Part shown: piece by piece, positions 46,000-57,242 of the stretch
How positions within the stretch are numbered: position 1 is the first letter of the stretch
Layout of the letters: each line of letters begins with the position of its first letter
DNA from: Avena insularis
Lineage: Eukaryota > Streptophyta > Magnoliopsida > Poales > Poaceae
Direction: 5' to 3'
DNA length: 64,000 bases
Assembly (NCBI GenBank): GCA_023614405.1
Contig: JAJUPC010000035.1
Coordinates: forward strand, 744,001-808,000
Notes under the pieces: generated by a model
What the model saw: the letters and a program-made list of their open reading frames with translations, nothing else
Databases searched by the model: none
What the model was told of the DNA's origin: nothing
Program-made: the position numbers and the translations under genes

Positions 46000-47430
46000 G
46001 AAGGCGCGCTCATCAAGTTCCTCCGTGAGAACAGGGACATCTTTGCATGGAAGCCCTCCGACATGCCTGGTGTCCCTAGGGAACTTGCTGAGCACAAACT
46101 CAACGCCGACCCCAAAGTGCGACCTGTCAAGCAGTCGCGGTGGCCCTTCAATGAAGAGTGCCGCCGGGCCATCACCGAGGAGGTGCAGCGTCTACTCGCT
46201 GCAGGCTTCATCCGGCCAATCAAATACTCCAAGTGGCTGGCAAACCCAGTCCTGGTCGAGAAGAAAAATGGGACCTGGAGGATGTGTATCGACTACACAA
46301 ACTTAAACAGCGCCTGGCCGAAGGAGCAATTCGTCCTTCCGCGGATCGACCAAATAATCGATTCCACCGCGGGCTCGGAGTCGCTGTGTTTCCTCGACGC
46401 CTACTCTGGGTACAACCAGATCAAAATGGTTGTCGAGGACGAGGAAAAGACGGCGTTCATCACGCCATTCGGAGCCTTCTGCTACACCGCCATGACCTTC
46501 GGCCTCAAGAATGCCGGGGCGACCTACCAGCGGTGCATGCAGGAATGCCTTGAGAGCCAAATTGGCCGCAATATCCACGTCTACATCGACGACGTGGTAG
46601 TGGAGTCCTCTCACCAGAGCAACCTACTCGCCGACCAGGCGGAAACATTCGCCAACCTTCGGAAATACAAGATAAAACTAAACCCAGGCAAATGCACCTT
46701 CGGTGTACCAGCAGGGCAACTACTGGGTTACATCGTCTCCAAGCGCGGGATCGAGGCGAACCCCACCAAGATCGACACGATCGCCTGGCTCGGCAAACCC
46801 GAGTGCCTGCGCGACGTCCAGAAGCTGGCTGGGCGAGTCGCGGCTCTCAGTCGCTTCATCCCCCGATTGGGCGAAAAGGCGATGCCCCTATACCGCCTGA
46901 TGCGCAAGAACCCCACCTTCCAATGGGACAAGGAGGCGGACGACGCGCTCCGCGACCTCAAGAAGGTGCTACTCGCAGCACCGCTACTCGCCGCCCCCGC
47001 TGACAAAGAATCCATGTTGGTCTACGTCGCGGCTTCCGAGCGCGTCGTCAGCGCCGTCATGGTCGTCGAGCGGCCATAGGAAGGGAAGGAGCGCCCAGTA
47101 CAGCGGTCGGTGTACTATATCAGCGAGGTCCTCACCAAGTCACGCCAGTGATACCCGCAATACCAGAAACTGGTATACGCGGTCTTCAGAGCACAGTGGC
47201 GACTGCCGCACTATTTCCAGGAGCACCCGATCACGGTCGTCTCCTCAGCTCCGTTGCAGGACATTATCCGCAATCATGAGGCGATCGCCAAGTCGCCAAG
47301 TGGGCCGTCGAAATCGGCGTCCACAACATCAAGTACGAGCCACGCAAAGCGATCAAGTCGCAGGCCCTCGCGGACTTCATCGCCGACTGGGAAGAAGCCC
47401 AGCAGCCGGGAAAGCTGCCGTACCTCCACT
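46000..47430 (+). pseudogene. Tat reverse transcriptase and RNase H
   Basis: Open from 46000 to 47079: FLRENRDIFAWKPSDMPGVP, then RT fingers (WLANPVLVEKKNGTWRMCID), the DAYSGYNQI motif, FGLKNAGATYQR, and the catalytic motif YIDDVV (about 46582-46600). Thumb and connection follow, then RNase H begins (MLVYVAASERVVSAVMV). TAG at 47077 and TGA near 47149 interrupt RNase H, and a frameshift near 47295 moves the frame to AKWAVEIGVHNIKYEPRKAI. Confidence 0.9.
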
Positions 47431-48190
47431 ACTGGAGCATGAACTTTGATGGCTCCAAGAATGCAGATGGCGCAGGAGAAGGGATCGTGCTGACTTCCCC
47501 GAAGGGCGACAAGCTCCGCTACGTCCTCTGCCTCGACTTTACCCCCTGCACCAACAACATGGCCGAGTACGAGGCGCTAATCCATGGCATGCGAGCTGCC
47601 AAGGAAATGAATGTCAACCGCCTACGCTGCTACGGAGACTCCGACCTCGTCGCCGGGCAGGTCGCTGGTACCTGCGATGCAGTCTCCCCCACCATGGCGG
47701 CATACCGCCAAGCGGTGGACAAGCTGGGCGGACACTTCGCAGGCTATTCCGTCGAGTGGATCGACAGGCGGAAAAACAAAGAGGCCGACGCACTCTCTCG
47801 TATCGGCTCGGCTCGACTCGCCCCACCCGCCGACGTCTTCCTCGACACAATCACCAAGCCTTCCGTCTCTCCCCCAAGGGAGATCGACATTGGAGTCCCG
47901 CTGCAACCAGAGGCAGCCCTGGTCGCACTCATCGCCGAGCCAGAAGACTGGACTATGCCGTACATCGCCTACTTGGAGGGAGGCACCTTGCCGGCAGACA
48001 AAACAAACGCCCGGATGATAGCGCGACGCTGCAAATGCTTCGTCATCATCGACGGCGAGCTCCACAAGCAGAGCCTGACCGGCGTGTTCCAACGCTGCGT
48101 CCAACCCGCTGAAGGACGCAAAATCCTCCACGACATTCACTCCGGCAACTGCGGCCACCATGCGGTGCCCTCTCTCTGGTCGCAAAGGTT
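47431..48190 (+). pseudogene. Tat archaeal-type RNase H (aRH) and linker
   Basis: MNFDGSKNADGAGEGIVLTS, NNMAEYEALIHGMRAAKEM, RCYGDSDLV and RRKNKEADALSRI carry the D-E-D-D pattern of a second RNase H. Its location between RNase H and integrase is diagnostic of the Tat clade. The linker leads to the integrase zinc-binding region (SGNCGHHAVPS), where a frameshift near 48175 breaks the ORF. Confidence 0.88.
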
Positions 48191-49195
48191 ATGCGGCATG
48201 GCTTCTACTGGCCCACCGCACACGCAGACGCCATCGACATTGTCCAGCGGTGCGCCGGGTGCCAGAAGTACGCCAACCAGACACACGTGCCGAGATCAGT
48301 GCTCAAGACAATCCCCATCACCTGGCCATTCGCCGTGTGGGGCATGGACATGGTAGGCCCTTTCAAAAAGGCCCGCTCCGGCTTCACCCACCTCCTGGTC
48401 GCGGTCGACAAATTCACAAAGTGGGTGGAGGCCAAGCCAGTCCGGAAGTGTGACGGGAAGACCGCCACCAAGTTCCTGCGCGAGCTCATATATCGCTACG
48501 GGTTCCCAAACAGCATCATCACGGATAACGGCACCAACTTCGCCAAAGGAGCCATGGCCGAGTTCTGCGAGGAACATCACATCCAACTCGACCTTGCCTC
48601 AGTCGCCCACCCGGAGTCCAACGTCCAGGCGGAACGGGCCAACCAGAGCATCCTCCACGGCCTGAAGCCACGGCTCCAAGTACCACTCGAGCGCACCGCC
48701 GGGTGCTGGGTCGAGGAGCTACCCTCCGTCATCTGGGGTATCCGCACCTCGGTCAATAGGTCGACAGGGTTCACCCCCTTCTTCATGGTGTATGGTGCCG
48801 AGGCAGTCATGCCCACTGACCTAGAGCACGACTCGCCAAGGGTCGTCCACTACACGGAGGCTGCGAACGAACTCGCACGCCAGGATGGAGTCGATCAACT
48901 CGACGAGGTACGCGACCTAGCTCGCTCCCGCACTGCCATCTACCAGTAAGGACTCCGCCGCTACCATAACCGGCGGGTGCGAACTCGCACCTTCCAGGAA
49001 GGCGACCTGGTGCTTCGCCTCATCCAGGACAAGAAGGGCATGCACAAGCTCTCCCCCCCCCCGTGGGAGGGACCATTCGCCATTGGGCGAGTACTCGGCA
49101 ACGACGCCTACTACCTCACCGACGTCCGCGGAGACGGGAAACTCGACGTCAAGCGACCGTGGAATGTAGACCTCCTACGGAAGTTATATTCCTAG
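48175..49195 (+). pseudogene. Tat integrase
   Basis: Second half of the HHCC finger (IVQRCAGCQKYANQTHVPRS), then the core with GMDMVGPF, ITDNGTNFAKG and ESNVQAERANQSILHGLKP carrying the D, D and E. FTPFFMVYGAEAVMP is typical. A TAA at 48947 interrupts it; the C-terminus (FQEGDLVLRLIQDKKGMHK, GPFAIGRVLGNDAYYL) ends at 49195. No chromodomain, as expected for Tat. Confidence 0.9.
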
Positions 49196-50032
49196 AACTC
49201 CATACATGTACCCTCCACTAGCTATGAAATAAAATATATCGGTTACTGCAAATTGCGTCTACTCTCCGTGTCTTGTGCCACTCGCACTCGTAATAACAGC
49301 GTCAAGCTAACTGCAAAAGTCAACCTCTGGTATAGCGACCGGCACAGCCAAGTAGTGCGTTACGAGGGCACTGGGTTACCCCAGGACTCGTAACGTCCAC
49401 AAAAAACGCCTACCCAGAGCCCCATTGGAGTCTCCTAGCTCGACTGGCTTAACGAGCCAAGACAACTGCCTTCGCTCCTCACAGCGACCGTGATCCTCCG
49501 CATCCTCGATGCAGCGACTCGAACGGCCAAGTACCACGCTCGGGGACTGACGACCAGTTAAGCACGAGCGACTAGGGAAAAACGCTAAGTACGAGAGCGT
49601 GCCCAGGACTGGCCATGCGACTGACCCGACGGGCTAGGCAGGAGTGATGCGCTCACTCTGACGCGCCCAGTCCTCACGCACCATAGAGCCGCGACTAGCA
49701 CCACCAAGTACCACGCTCGAGGACTCGGCTACCTGACCTCGTCCGCGCAAGGGAAAACGGGGAAGTACAGAGCACTCATGGGAGTCGCCCTGCGACTAGT
49801 TTTCCAAGCTCGGGCGAGTCGACCTCAATAACAAAACGTTCAAAACCATAAACAGATAACAAACGAGGTAAACCCCATAAAAAGGGCGGACGCGCTCGGG
49901 GACTCGTCCAATCATCAATCAAAATCGCAAGACAAAATAACGCGAAATTCCATTACAGCATAACAAAGTTGTTACAAAATACAAGTTGCGCCCAATGACC
50001 GAACTGCTACTAACGCCCCAGGGAACAATGTT
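49196..50032. other. Non-coding spacer of the Tat element
   Basis: No ORF of note. It contains many scattered 'ctcggggact'-like motifs (for example near 49549, 49721 and 49894), which also occur at the PPT and in the 51092 repeats. It may be the 3' untranslated region of both the pol and the antisense gene. Confidence 0.5.
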
Positions 50033-53000
50033 TTATTCCGCGGGCTTCGATGTCGACTCGCCGCCACCCTTGCGGTTGCGGATGAAGGGAGTGTACGGGT
50101 TCGACGGGTACGTCGTCAGCTCACCCGCCATCGCCGCATGGAAGGGCTGCTCGATCTTGAAGTCCCGGTGCGGCGGCTCGGGATCGTTGGGCGCGACGGT
50201 CGTCTCTTGATAAGGAAGGAGGTCGCCCATCGCCCAGACACGATCGGAGTATACCGCGGCATGGTCCGTCAGCTTCAGCACCTCGGCAATCTCCACCGGG
50301 CCCGTCTACGAGGGGTAGCCACTCGTCACGTCGTCCAGATCGAAATCCTCCGGGAAGTGGGCGAGCCCAAGACTAAGCGCCGTCGCCGCCCCACGCCGGA
50401 ACGCTGACCGCGTCATGAACTCGACGACTGACGGCGCCTTCTCCAGATACCGCCACACTTCGACGAGGTCGTGGGAATCACTTCCGTAGGCGACATCTCC
50501 TGAAGATACGCCTGAATGCAATCCGAGGACAACATGGCCGAGTCGACCAGACTGGCCACACACTGCCGCGCGTCGTACGACTGCGCCTCTTCCGAGCTGT
50601 CGATAATCCGACCTGTGGACAGAGGGTGGCAGTGAGTACAACAAAGATCATGCAATACAGCTACTACAGGCAGAAGCAGGCACACTTACCAATCAAAGGA
50701 CGGCAGAGACCCGTGATGAAGCTTTGAGGAGTATTCATCTTGTAGCCCAGCAACGAGGGCGTCAGAAACCTTCCGCTCTTCAGCGGCAGCCGTAACAGCA
50801 GCTTTGGCTCGCCCATCCGCCACACTCGCCTCCGTCTTCGCTTCCTCAAGCTCGCGCTCAAGATCAGCGATACGCTGCTCAGCCGTACTCAAGGCAGACT
50901 GAGCCGCTGATAGTTCACACGCCGGAACAAGACCCTGGCGGATCTCCTCCGCCTTGGCAGCAAGGGCTTGGAATCCCTTGTTCATTTCTTGGACGGCAAC
51001 AAGTTCTTTCTCCGCGTGAATCTTCACGGCAAGCCGGTCGGCGGACTCACGCTGCAAGCCCTGTGCACAAATCAAACAGTCAACAAGAATCAAATCCTAA
51101 GTGCCCACCCGCTGAAATTCAGCGACTAGGCACTCGGGGACTGGAGATAAAAAATCCTAAGTGCCCACCCGCTGAAATTCAGCGACTAGGCACTCGGGGA
51201 CTGGAGATCAAAAATCCTAAGCGCCCACCCACTGAAATTCAGCGACTACGCACTCAGGGACTGAGTGCTACAAATAAAAGCAAACACTATAAGAATCCAA
51301 CCACTGAAATTCAGTGGCCCGATCCTCGGGGACTGGACATACCTGGATGGCTGCACCCAGCATGCCGTGAAGCTGCAGCGCGTCCACAGATGCGAGAAGA
51401 GCCGGAGTGTGCCCGCGACGCTGTTCAGCCTTAGTTTCGGTGACCCCAGGTGCGTGGCTCGATGGCGTTGTACCACTCGCTGTAGCCGCTTTGGCCATGA
51501 AGCGGGGGAAGGTCGTGGTGGACGCTCCAGCACCAAGAGAAGCATCCTCCTTGGTCTTCACGGCTGCCTCCGTCGCAGTCAGAGGATCACTCGGAGCAAC
51601 CGTTGTGTCGTCTGACACCGTGACAACGTCATCGCCCTTTGCCTTCTTGGCACTGTCTGCGGGGGCAGCGACCTCGTCAGCTTTCCTCTTTCGCGAGGGT
51701 TCCTCCTCGGCAACGACTGGTGGCACCTTAGCCACGGACGGGTGGCCTATCTTTTTGACTCTAGTCCTGCGAGTTGATTATATGAGCAAAATGGTCCGAT
51801 TACAACGAAAGGCAAAGCAGTTGAACAAAACTTACTTGGCGACTGGTATGAACCGCAGCCCCGTGCGGATGCTGGCCTGCTTCTCCAGTTCGGGCCCCAG
51901 TTTTCGACTGAGGCCCATCTCCAAAACATCATGTGCCCAAGACACGGAAGGCCTCTTCGATGACGAGGCCGCGACAGGAGCCTCCGGAACAACTTCGGCA
52001 GGAGCTCTCCTGGGAGGCGAAGCTGCTGCGGCTGAAGCAACCCCCAACCCAGAGACTGGGGCGAATAGGGGGGGAAGCGAGGCCAGAGGTACCTCATCCA
52101 GAGTGGCAGCGGCATCCGGTGCTGCTGTCGTCCGCGGCGCTTCATCCTTGGCCAAGATGGTGGCGTCGGAACTACTCGCCGAACGAGGCGGAGATGCCTG
52201 TTTCGCCGGCCTCGTCTTCCTCTTTGGTGGAGCCTTCACTTCCTTCTTATTCTTCTTCTTTTTTGACGGTGTGGCCTCGCGACGCGAGGTGTGCTCGGGA
52301 AGCTTGCCGTCGTCATCATCATCATGATGTTCTAGGCTTCTACTCACCTCGAGTTCGCGCTGATGCTGCCCGTGAGTTTTGCGAACCATTGGGGCGGCCT
52401 CTTCCCTGGGCTCGTCATCGTCACTCGCGTCACTCTCGACGCCGCCCTTGGCGGGAGGCGACTCATCCCCGTCCTGGACGGACGAGCTCGAGTTTTCGTC
52501 GTCCGCGGGTGGGAGCCACCCTTCCACCACTTGAAATAACTGCAGCAGGCACGGGACAATATCAGTGTAACCGTGACAGCATCAACTGCGACTACAAATG
52601 GTAGTAAAAATAGCGACTTACCGTTGGGGCTGGATGCTTCGCGGTGTAGGGGGCGACCCCGGCCTTCGCATCCAGGTATGCCGCCTGGGTGATCTTCTTC
52701 AACGCCAGGACGTAGTCTTCGAGCTTCCATTCGGCGAGGCAAGATTTCGTCGAGTCTTCCCTGCCCGTGTACTCGTACATGTAATGATCGCGGCGGGCCA
52801 GGGGAACTAGTCGCCGCCCGAGCCAGCAGTTGTACAGGTTGATGGTCTGCAGGCCTTTCTTCTTTAGGCCGCGGATGGTTTGGAGCATCTCGTCCACGAC
52901 CATCCGCTGGTCTAATGGGAGCTTGCCGACCTAGAGACGGCGCGGTTCGGGCCGGTCGGCGAAATACCTCGGGATCGCTACCTCGCCATCTGGAGTCACC

Positions 53001-53577
53001 TCGGAGACGTAGAACCAGGACTTCTTCCACTCGCAGGCAGCAACAGGCCTTCGACTTCAATTGGAACGTCAGGCCACCCGCTGCCAGCATTGGGACGCCT
53101 TATTCTTCACGGCTGATCCTCCCGTAGAATAGATCTTGCCACAGGGGGAAGTAGGGCCTGCAGCCCAGGTAGCACTCGCAGAACGCCACGAAAATGGCGA
53201 GTTGTTCGATATTGTGCGGGCCCAGGTCCGACGGTTGGATCCCGTAGAAGGCGCAGAAGCACCGTAAAAAGAGAGACGTGGGGAACCCCAGCCCCCGCTC
53301 CAGATGGCTGGTGAAGCAAACGAACTCCCCCTCGCGCGGATCTGGTGTCACCTCTCCGGCCGCGGGGATGCGCCACCTGCCTCCTCGAAGGATGCCAGTA
53401 GCGCCCTTGTGCACTTGGACCTACCCCATGGTTCGGTCGAGGGGGCCATTGGCGGAAAGGTTCGTGGAGGTTGGAGGATTTTGGATCGAGTGGATCGCTA
53501 TGAGGAGGAAAACGGAGATGGGAGAAATCGGAGGAAATGACGAAGGAGTGGTTCCCCGATCGCATACCATTTCCTTT
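50033..53577 (-). pseudogene. Antisense multi-exon gene inside the Tat element (putative gypsy-type Transposase_28 family)
   Basis: Minus-strand gene with exons about 53577-52622, 52539-51836, 51766-51343, 51060-50690 and 50612-50033. Introns are GT-AG: 52540-52621, 51767-51835, 51061-51342 and 50613-50689. The N-terminal domain (REGEFVCFTSHLERGLGFPT, HNIEQLAIFVAFCECYLGC, FPLWQDLFYGR; then LQTINLYNCWLGRRLVPLAR) resembles the plant-only 'putative gypsy type transposon' domain. The middle is acidic, Ser- and Lys-rich (SKKKKNKKEVK); then a coiled coil (AEQRIADLERELEEAKTEAS) and a C-terminal tail ending TSKPAE. Stops and a frameshift in exon 1 make this copy defective. Related antisense genes occur in Grande and RIRE2 elements; their function is not known to me. 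Confidence 0.75.
51092..51340. repeat. 60-bp tandem repeat in intron 3 of the antisense gene
   Basis: Units start at 51092, 51152 and 51212 (exact 60-bp spacing), with a diverged partial fourth from about 51272. The unit is 'aaatcctaagtgcccaccc' followed by gctgaaattcagcgactagg and cactcggggactggagat. It contains the short inverted repeat 'gctgaaattcagc', so the RNA could form small hairpins. Confidence 0.92.
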
Positions 53578-53917
53578 ATATAGCGGTTGTTACCCACCAA
53601 TTCCGGGAGCCGTTGCTACCCGGTGATTACGCCAAAGTTACCATTGGATTACCCCAACAGCTAGATTTGACTGCGTCTGACGGTCCAACTTCATCCATTC
53701 GACTCGCCGACCCAATCAGTACAACAGTGACTAAATATTTTGCCGACCCGTTCGCCGAGCTGCGACCCGATTAACCACTGTCATTGCGACCAGAATAATT
53801 AGTTTTTTCCTTTATTCAGGAGCCCGCCACCGATTCGACTAGGCGTCTGCATTGGAACCGCATACTTCGACTGCCAACGAACACGTGCGACCAATCGACG
53901 ATGGCCTCGGGGACTAC

Positions 53918-54398
53918 TGATGGGGATATGCCTACCGGGGTATACCCAGGCGTTTTCGAGCCCTGAACTAGCGAGTGGGCCTGCAGGACGGCGACTGGAT
54001 CAAGACCTGGCGTGGACCCAAGCGACTGGAAGCTGAAGGCCCAGGAGAGTAGATAGGCCCAGTCGGATTAGGTTAAACGAGTGCCAAAACCTTAACTGAT
54101 TTGGTTGAGATATGTAAACCCTAGGGGGGTGAGTCTATATAAACCTCCCTACAGGGCGTGTAGAGGATACGTTCCATCATCCACCCAAGCGCATCGCCGC
54201 CTAGCCGTCGAGCTCGCCCCATTGTACTTCCATCATAATACAATCTAGCAGGAGTAGGTCTTTACCCTCTGGGGGGCGAACCTGGGTAAAACCCTGTGTC
54301 TCCGCCCTCATCTCGCACCGCAGATGGCTGGCCGCCCTTGCCCTATGTTCTACTACTCGCTGCCGATTGCAGCATCTGCCGTGGTCATTCCCACGATA
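53918..54398 (+). repeat. 3' LTR of the Tat element
   Basis: 481 bp, from TGATGGGGATATGCC to CCACGATA; the terminal CA has become TA. It differs from the 5' LTR mainly near 53925-53970. Directly upstream, GGCCTCGGGGACTAC occupies the PPT position. Confidence 0.95.
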
Positions 54399-54403
54399 GT
54401 AGC

Positions 54404-55162
54404 AACAACATATCTGCATTCCTCCACAGTATCAAAGATAGTCCCCTCATCAATTGTAGGGTTGTCCCTGTCAAAGTGTATCACTGGCCTGTCCTCGTCT
54501 TTGTCATCGTATCTGCATCCCATTTACCCATCCTCACATTCCTCTTCCTCATCAGTCCCATAGTCAGGCTCATAGTCCGAATCAACCAAATATTCCCTAA
54601 TCTCCATCCTATCAGGGTCAGCAGCCACATCTGGATATTCTTTCTCATCATCATCATCTTTGAGCACAAAATCACCCTAACTGCCACACATTTATATGTC
54701 TTCATGCTCAACGAAAGGCTGGTCGGTCATGCTCGGTATCGAAAACAGATCCTGCTCTGTTTGCGTTCCACACACCCTGGTATCATTAAGGACAGTCTCT
54801 TCCCCAGTATCTTTGCTAACAGTGTGTACAAACATCAGCATAGTCCCCGTGCCAAGGTGTTTACTCCACATCAGGGCCAGAGCCTCCTTAGTTCTAACAT
54901 CGCAGAAAGTCTGTGAATTTGTGTCGTAGTACCTAATTATGAATTCATCATACTGGCCAATGAGAAACTTTCCAAATTGCATGTGCAAGTCACTTAGATT
55001 TATGTCCTCCGCGTCTACTGTCAGCCGATAATCAAATCCACTAGTAACTATGATTCTACCATCAGACAAGGTTTCAGTTTGACACCCATGTCGAATCTTC
55101 AAAAGAAATCTGGATGAAGTAGACGTCCTACGGTCACCAAAACAGATCCTCTCCATCAACAT
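54404..55162 (-). pseudogene. MULE transposase N-terminus (PB1-like module and start of DNA-binding domain)
   Basis: ATG at 55162 opens MLMERICFGDRRTSTSSRF, then a PB1-like module (GFDYRLTVDAEDINLSDLHM, EFIIRYYDTNSQTFCDVRT, LALMWSKHLGTGTMLMFV). After a frameshift the acidic linker (DPDRMEIREYLVDSDYEPDY) and HFDRDNPTIDEGTIFDTVEE lead to CRYVVAT at 54404. The next residues, YGIRVGF, lie at 42588 across the Tat element, so the insertion falls inside the MuDR-type DNA-binding domain. Confidence 0.82.
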
Positions 55163-56004
55163 GGGACTAGAAACGCTAATTGGAAGATGAAAGATGGAAT
55201 TGCAGTTCTTGCCCTTCAGGAAGGATGTACGACAGGTTCAGTGGGCTCTAGATACCAAAGCTTTGCACCCCGCGTCCTCTTCCCTTGTTTTGTTCTCCTC
55301 CATGTTCTCCAGCCTTGAAGGGTCCATCTCCTCGCTCTCCGTTCCGGAAGGACCCATCTCCGTGTTCTCTGGCCACGCATGATCCATTTTCGTGCGGGAT
55401 CTAGATCAAAGCCACCGTCATTGCACGAGAACCTAGCGCCCACCAAACTATTTTCGTTCCTAGATGCACCTAGGCAGCGACGGAGGCAAGGAGACAGGGC
55501 AAGGGGTCAAGGCAGGGCGGGTAGGCGATGACGGGAGGATGATAGTCCAGGGGGAGGATGAGAGTGTTGCTGGGGGGACGGATTGGCAGCGTGCAAGACC
55601 AAAGCTGTGGAGCGGAGCGGAGCTGCGAGCAAGAGACAGAATATGGAAAATTACAAAATAATGGGGAGCACTAATCCTCGAACCTGGGATGCACGTCGTC
55701 GACGGTCGAGGTTGCGGGTCCCACCAGTCAGTAAAACGCCACGTCCTCTTCCCCTGTTTCTGATGGTTTTGTTACAATTCTACAATTGTAATGGAATAGG
55801 AAAAATTTCTGGACACAACTAAGGACACACTCGTAAATATACTTAAAATGGAACCCTGACCTGGTACATTGCCTAATTTGGTTGCTAGCCACGGCCTGTA
55901 TTTTTAATATCTTAGCAATCTTATACTGAGAAAGGGAAATAAAGATTCAGCAGTTAGTCGAACTAGTTTCAAATAAATAAGATACACTCTTAGGAAGCTT
56001 AGCT
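55163..56004. other. Upstream region of the MULE gene and spacer
   Basis: No recognised gene. It should contain the MULE 5' end, but I could not find a convincing long terminal inverted repeat to pair with the region near 40150-40500. ORFs at 55216-55446 and 55464-55661 have low-complexity repeats of Arg/Gly only. Confidence 0.35.
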
Positions 56005-56661
56005 ATGCCCCCGCCTAAGAAGAAGCCACTGCCTCCCCGGCCGCCGCCGAAGTTTGGCTATTTGGCCCCTCTAAGGTCGGCCATGCGGCTGTACTACAAG
56101 GCTGGTCTTGAATTGCCATACGAGACGGTTGATTTCGCAGAATGTGCTGCATCTGCGATGATGGTGGTGGCAACGGCAAAGGCCACCGCGGCGTCTAGAA
56201 GGGCCAATCGAGCGTCATGGAGAATGCGCGCGGCGGCATTTTCATTTGCTCTGCGCATGAGAAAGAAGGTACGTTCCGAAGCATTCCTGCGAGCTTGCCG
56301 CCGAGGAAACAAACCCCCGAACAGGGCGGTGCCAAGGTCAAAAAACTCTCGACTCCATGCCTCGGCACGGGCGACCTTACCGTGGGGCAATCTGGGCGCA
56401 CGCCGTCAGCGGCAAAGACAATCCATCCTATGCACCGTTGGCGGCCACACCTCGGCGGCGTGCATCCATCTTTACTCAGCTTGTTGGAGTGTTCGACAGC
56501 TGGATCCGACAACGGGCAACAGCTCAGCACCAAAATTCAAGTTCAGATTCACAGGGACCTACGATCCCTGCCACAAGAAGCCGAAGTTCACCTTCGAAGA
56601 AATCGTTGCGGCGACGCGGCTGTTCATACTAAATCGGGACTGGTTCAAGCGCGTCAACTAG
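56005..56661 (+). CDS. Hypothetical protein, 218 residues, possibly frameshifted
   Basis: ATG at 56005 opens MPPPKKKPLPPRPPPKFGYL, an Ala/Arg-rich middle (AKATAASRRANRASWRMRAA) and ends TFEEIVAATRLFILNRDWFK. The Pro-rich basic start and hydrophilic end look like a real plant exon. An overlapping frame (56357-56632) also has protein-like stretches (RRRASIFTQLVGVFDSWIRQ), so a frameshift near 56400 is possible. No family is recognised. The stop lies in a 28-bp tandem duplication. Confidence 0.35.
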   Translation: MPPPKKKPLPPRPPPKFGYLAPLRSAMRLYYKAGLELPYETVDFAECAASAMMVVATAKATAASRRANRASWRMRAAAFSFALRMRKKVRSEAFLRACRRGNKPPNRAVPRSKNSRLHASARATLPWGNLGARRQRQRQSILCTVGGHTSAACIHLYSACWSVRQLDPTTGNSSAPKFKFRFTGTYDPCHKKPKFTFEEIVAATRLFILNRDWFKRVN

Positions 56662-56690
56662 TGGGGACTGGTTCAAGCGTGTCAACTAGT
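56636..56690 (+). repeat. 28-bp tandem duplication at the end of the hypothetical ORF
   Basis: 'gggactggttcaagcgcgtc' aactagt (56636-56662) is repeated at 56664-56690 with one substitution, separated by one base. The first copy contains the TAG stop of the 56005 ORF. Confidence 0.9.
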
Positions 56691-57242
56691 GCATGAACAC
56701 TGCAGAGCTCTTGAAGTTTGGCAGGAATGAAGAAGATCAGTTATGGTTGAACGATCGCTGAACTTACGTCCTCTCAAGGTAATTGGCTAGCCAACTTTTA
56801 TGGTGGAGATCTATAGTTTCTTTAGTGTATAACTGTTAAGTTCAGAGAGTAACTCTGTAGAATGCCTTTTGTAGAGGCAATAACCCCCTTTTGCATAGAT
56901 ATCCCATACTGTAGTATGGAACTAGTTTGGAAGTAACCAAATACTATCAAGGTGTATATATTTGTTCAATTACTACCGGCGGTTGAATTCAGTTTACTGT
57001 CATACTTATCCGAGGCAGACAAGATTCAGACATCATTTTATGAACTGATCTTGGGTGGTTTATTCATGCAAGTCCCATGCAGAAGTACGCACCAGCTCGA
57101 ACAAATATATGTAAAAATTGTTCGAGGCATACAAACCAGCAGCATTTCGTGCCTTTCGGATCGCTCACCAGCAGCATTTTCCCAGCAATGGTGACATTGA
57201 TCATTTCTAGCCCACCCTCTTTTCAGGAGGCTAACCTTGGTT
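56691..57242. other. Intergenic; no gene seen
   Basis: AT-rich. Probably 3' flank of the 56005 ORF. Short ORFs lack domains. Confidence 0.4.

Larger units (their letters stand above)
42589..54398 (+). mobile_element. Gypsy retrotransposon of the Tat clade, 11.8 kb, inserted in the MULE
   Basis: LTRs are 42589-43076 and 53918-54398, with perfect target duplications GTAGC (42584-42588 and 54399-54403). The internal region has gag, PR, RT, RNase H, an archaeal-type RNase H, INT, then a 4.7-kb downstream region with an antisense gene. The additional aRH between RH and INT and the antisense gene fit the Tat group (as in RIRE2, Grande and Cinful). The LTRs are close to identical except in the first 50 bases, so the insertion is fairly young, yet the coding frames carry several TAG codons and frameshifts. 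Confidence 0.95.

Noticed and set aside
45107..46553. Long overlapping plus-strand ORFs rich in Arg, Ser and Pro
   Set aside because: Out-of-frame shadows of gag, protease and RT in GC-rich sequence.
51407..52604. Plus-strand ORFs of 223-306 residues in the Tat 3' region
   Set aside because: They are the complement of the antisense gene exons; no domain, and intron signals and domain similarity are all on the minus strand.
40150..55790. Candidate MULE inverted ends (gttgaattgttacaaatcc near 40167 against the complement of ggttttgttacaattctac near 55771)
   Set aside because: Only about 19 bases agree, similarity does not extend, and no 9-bp target duplication is seen.
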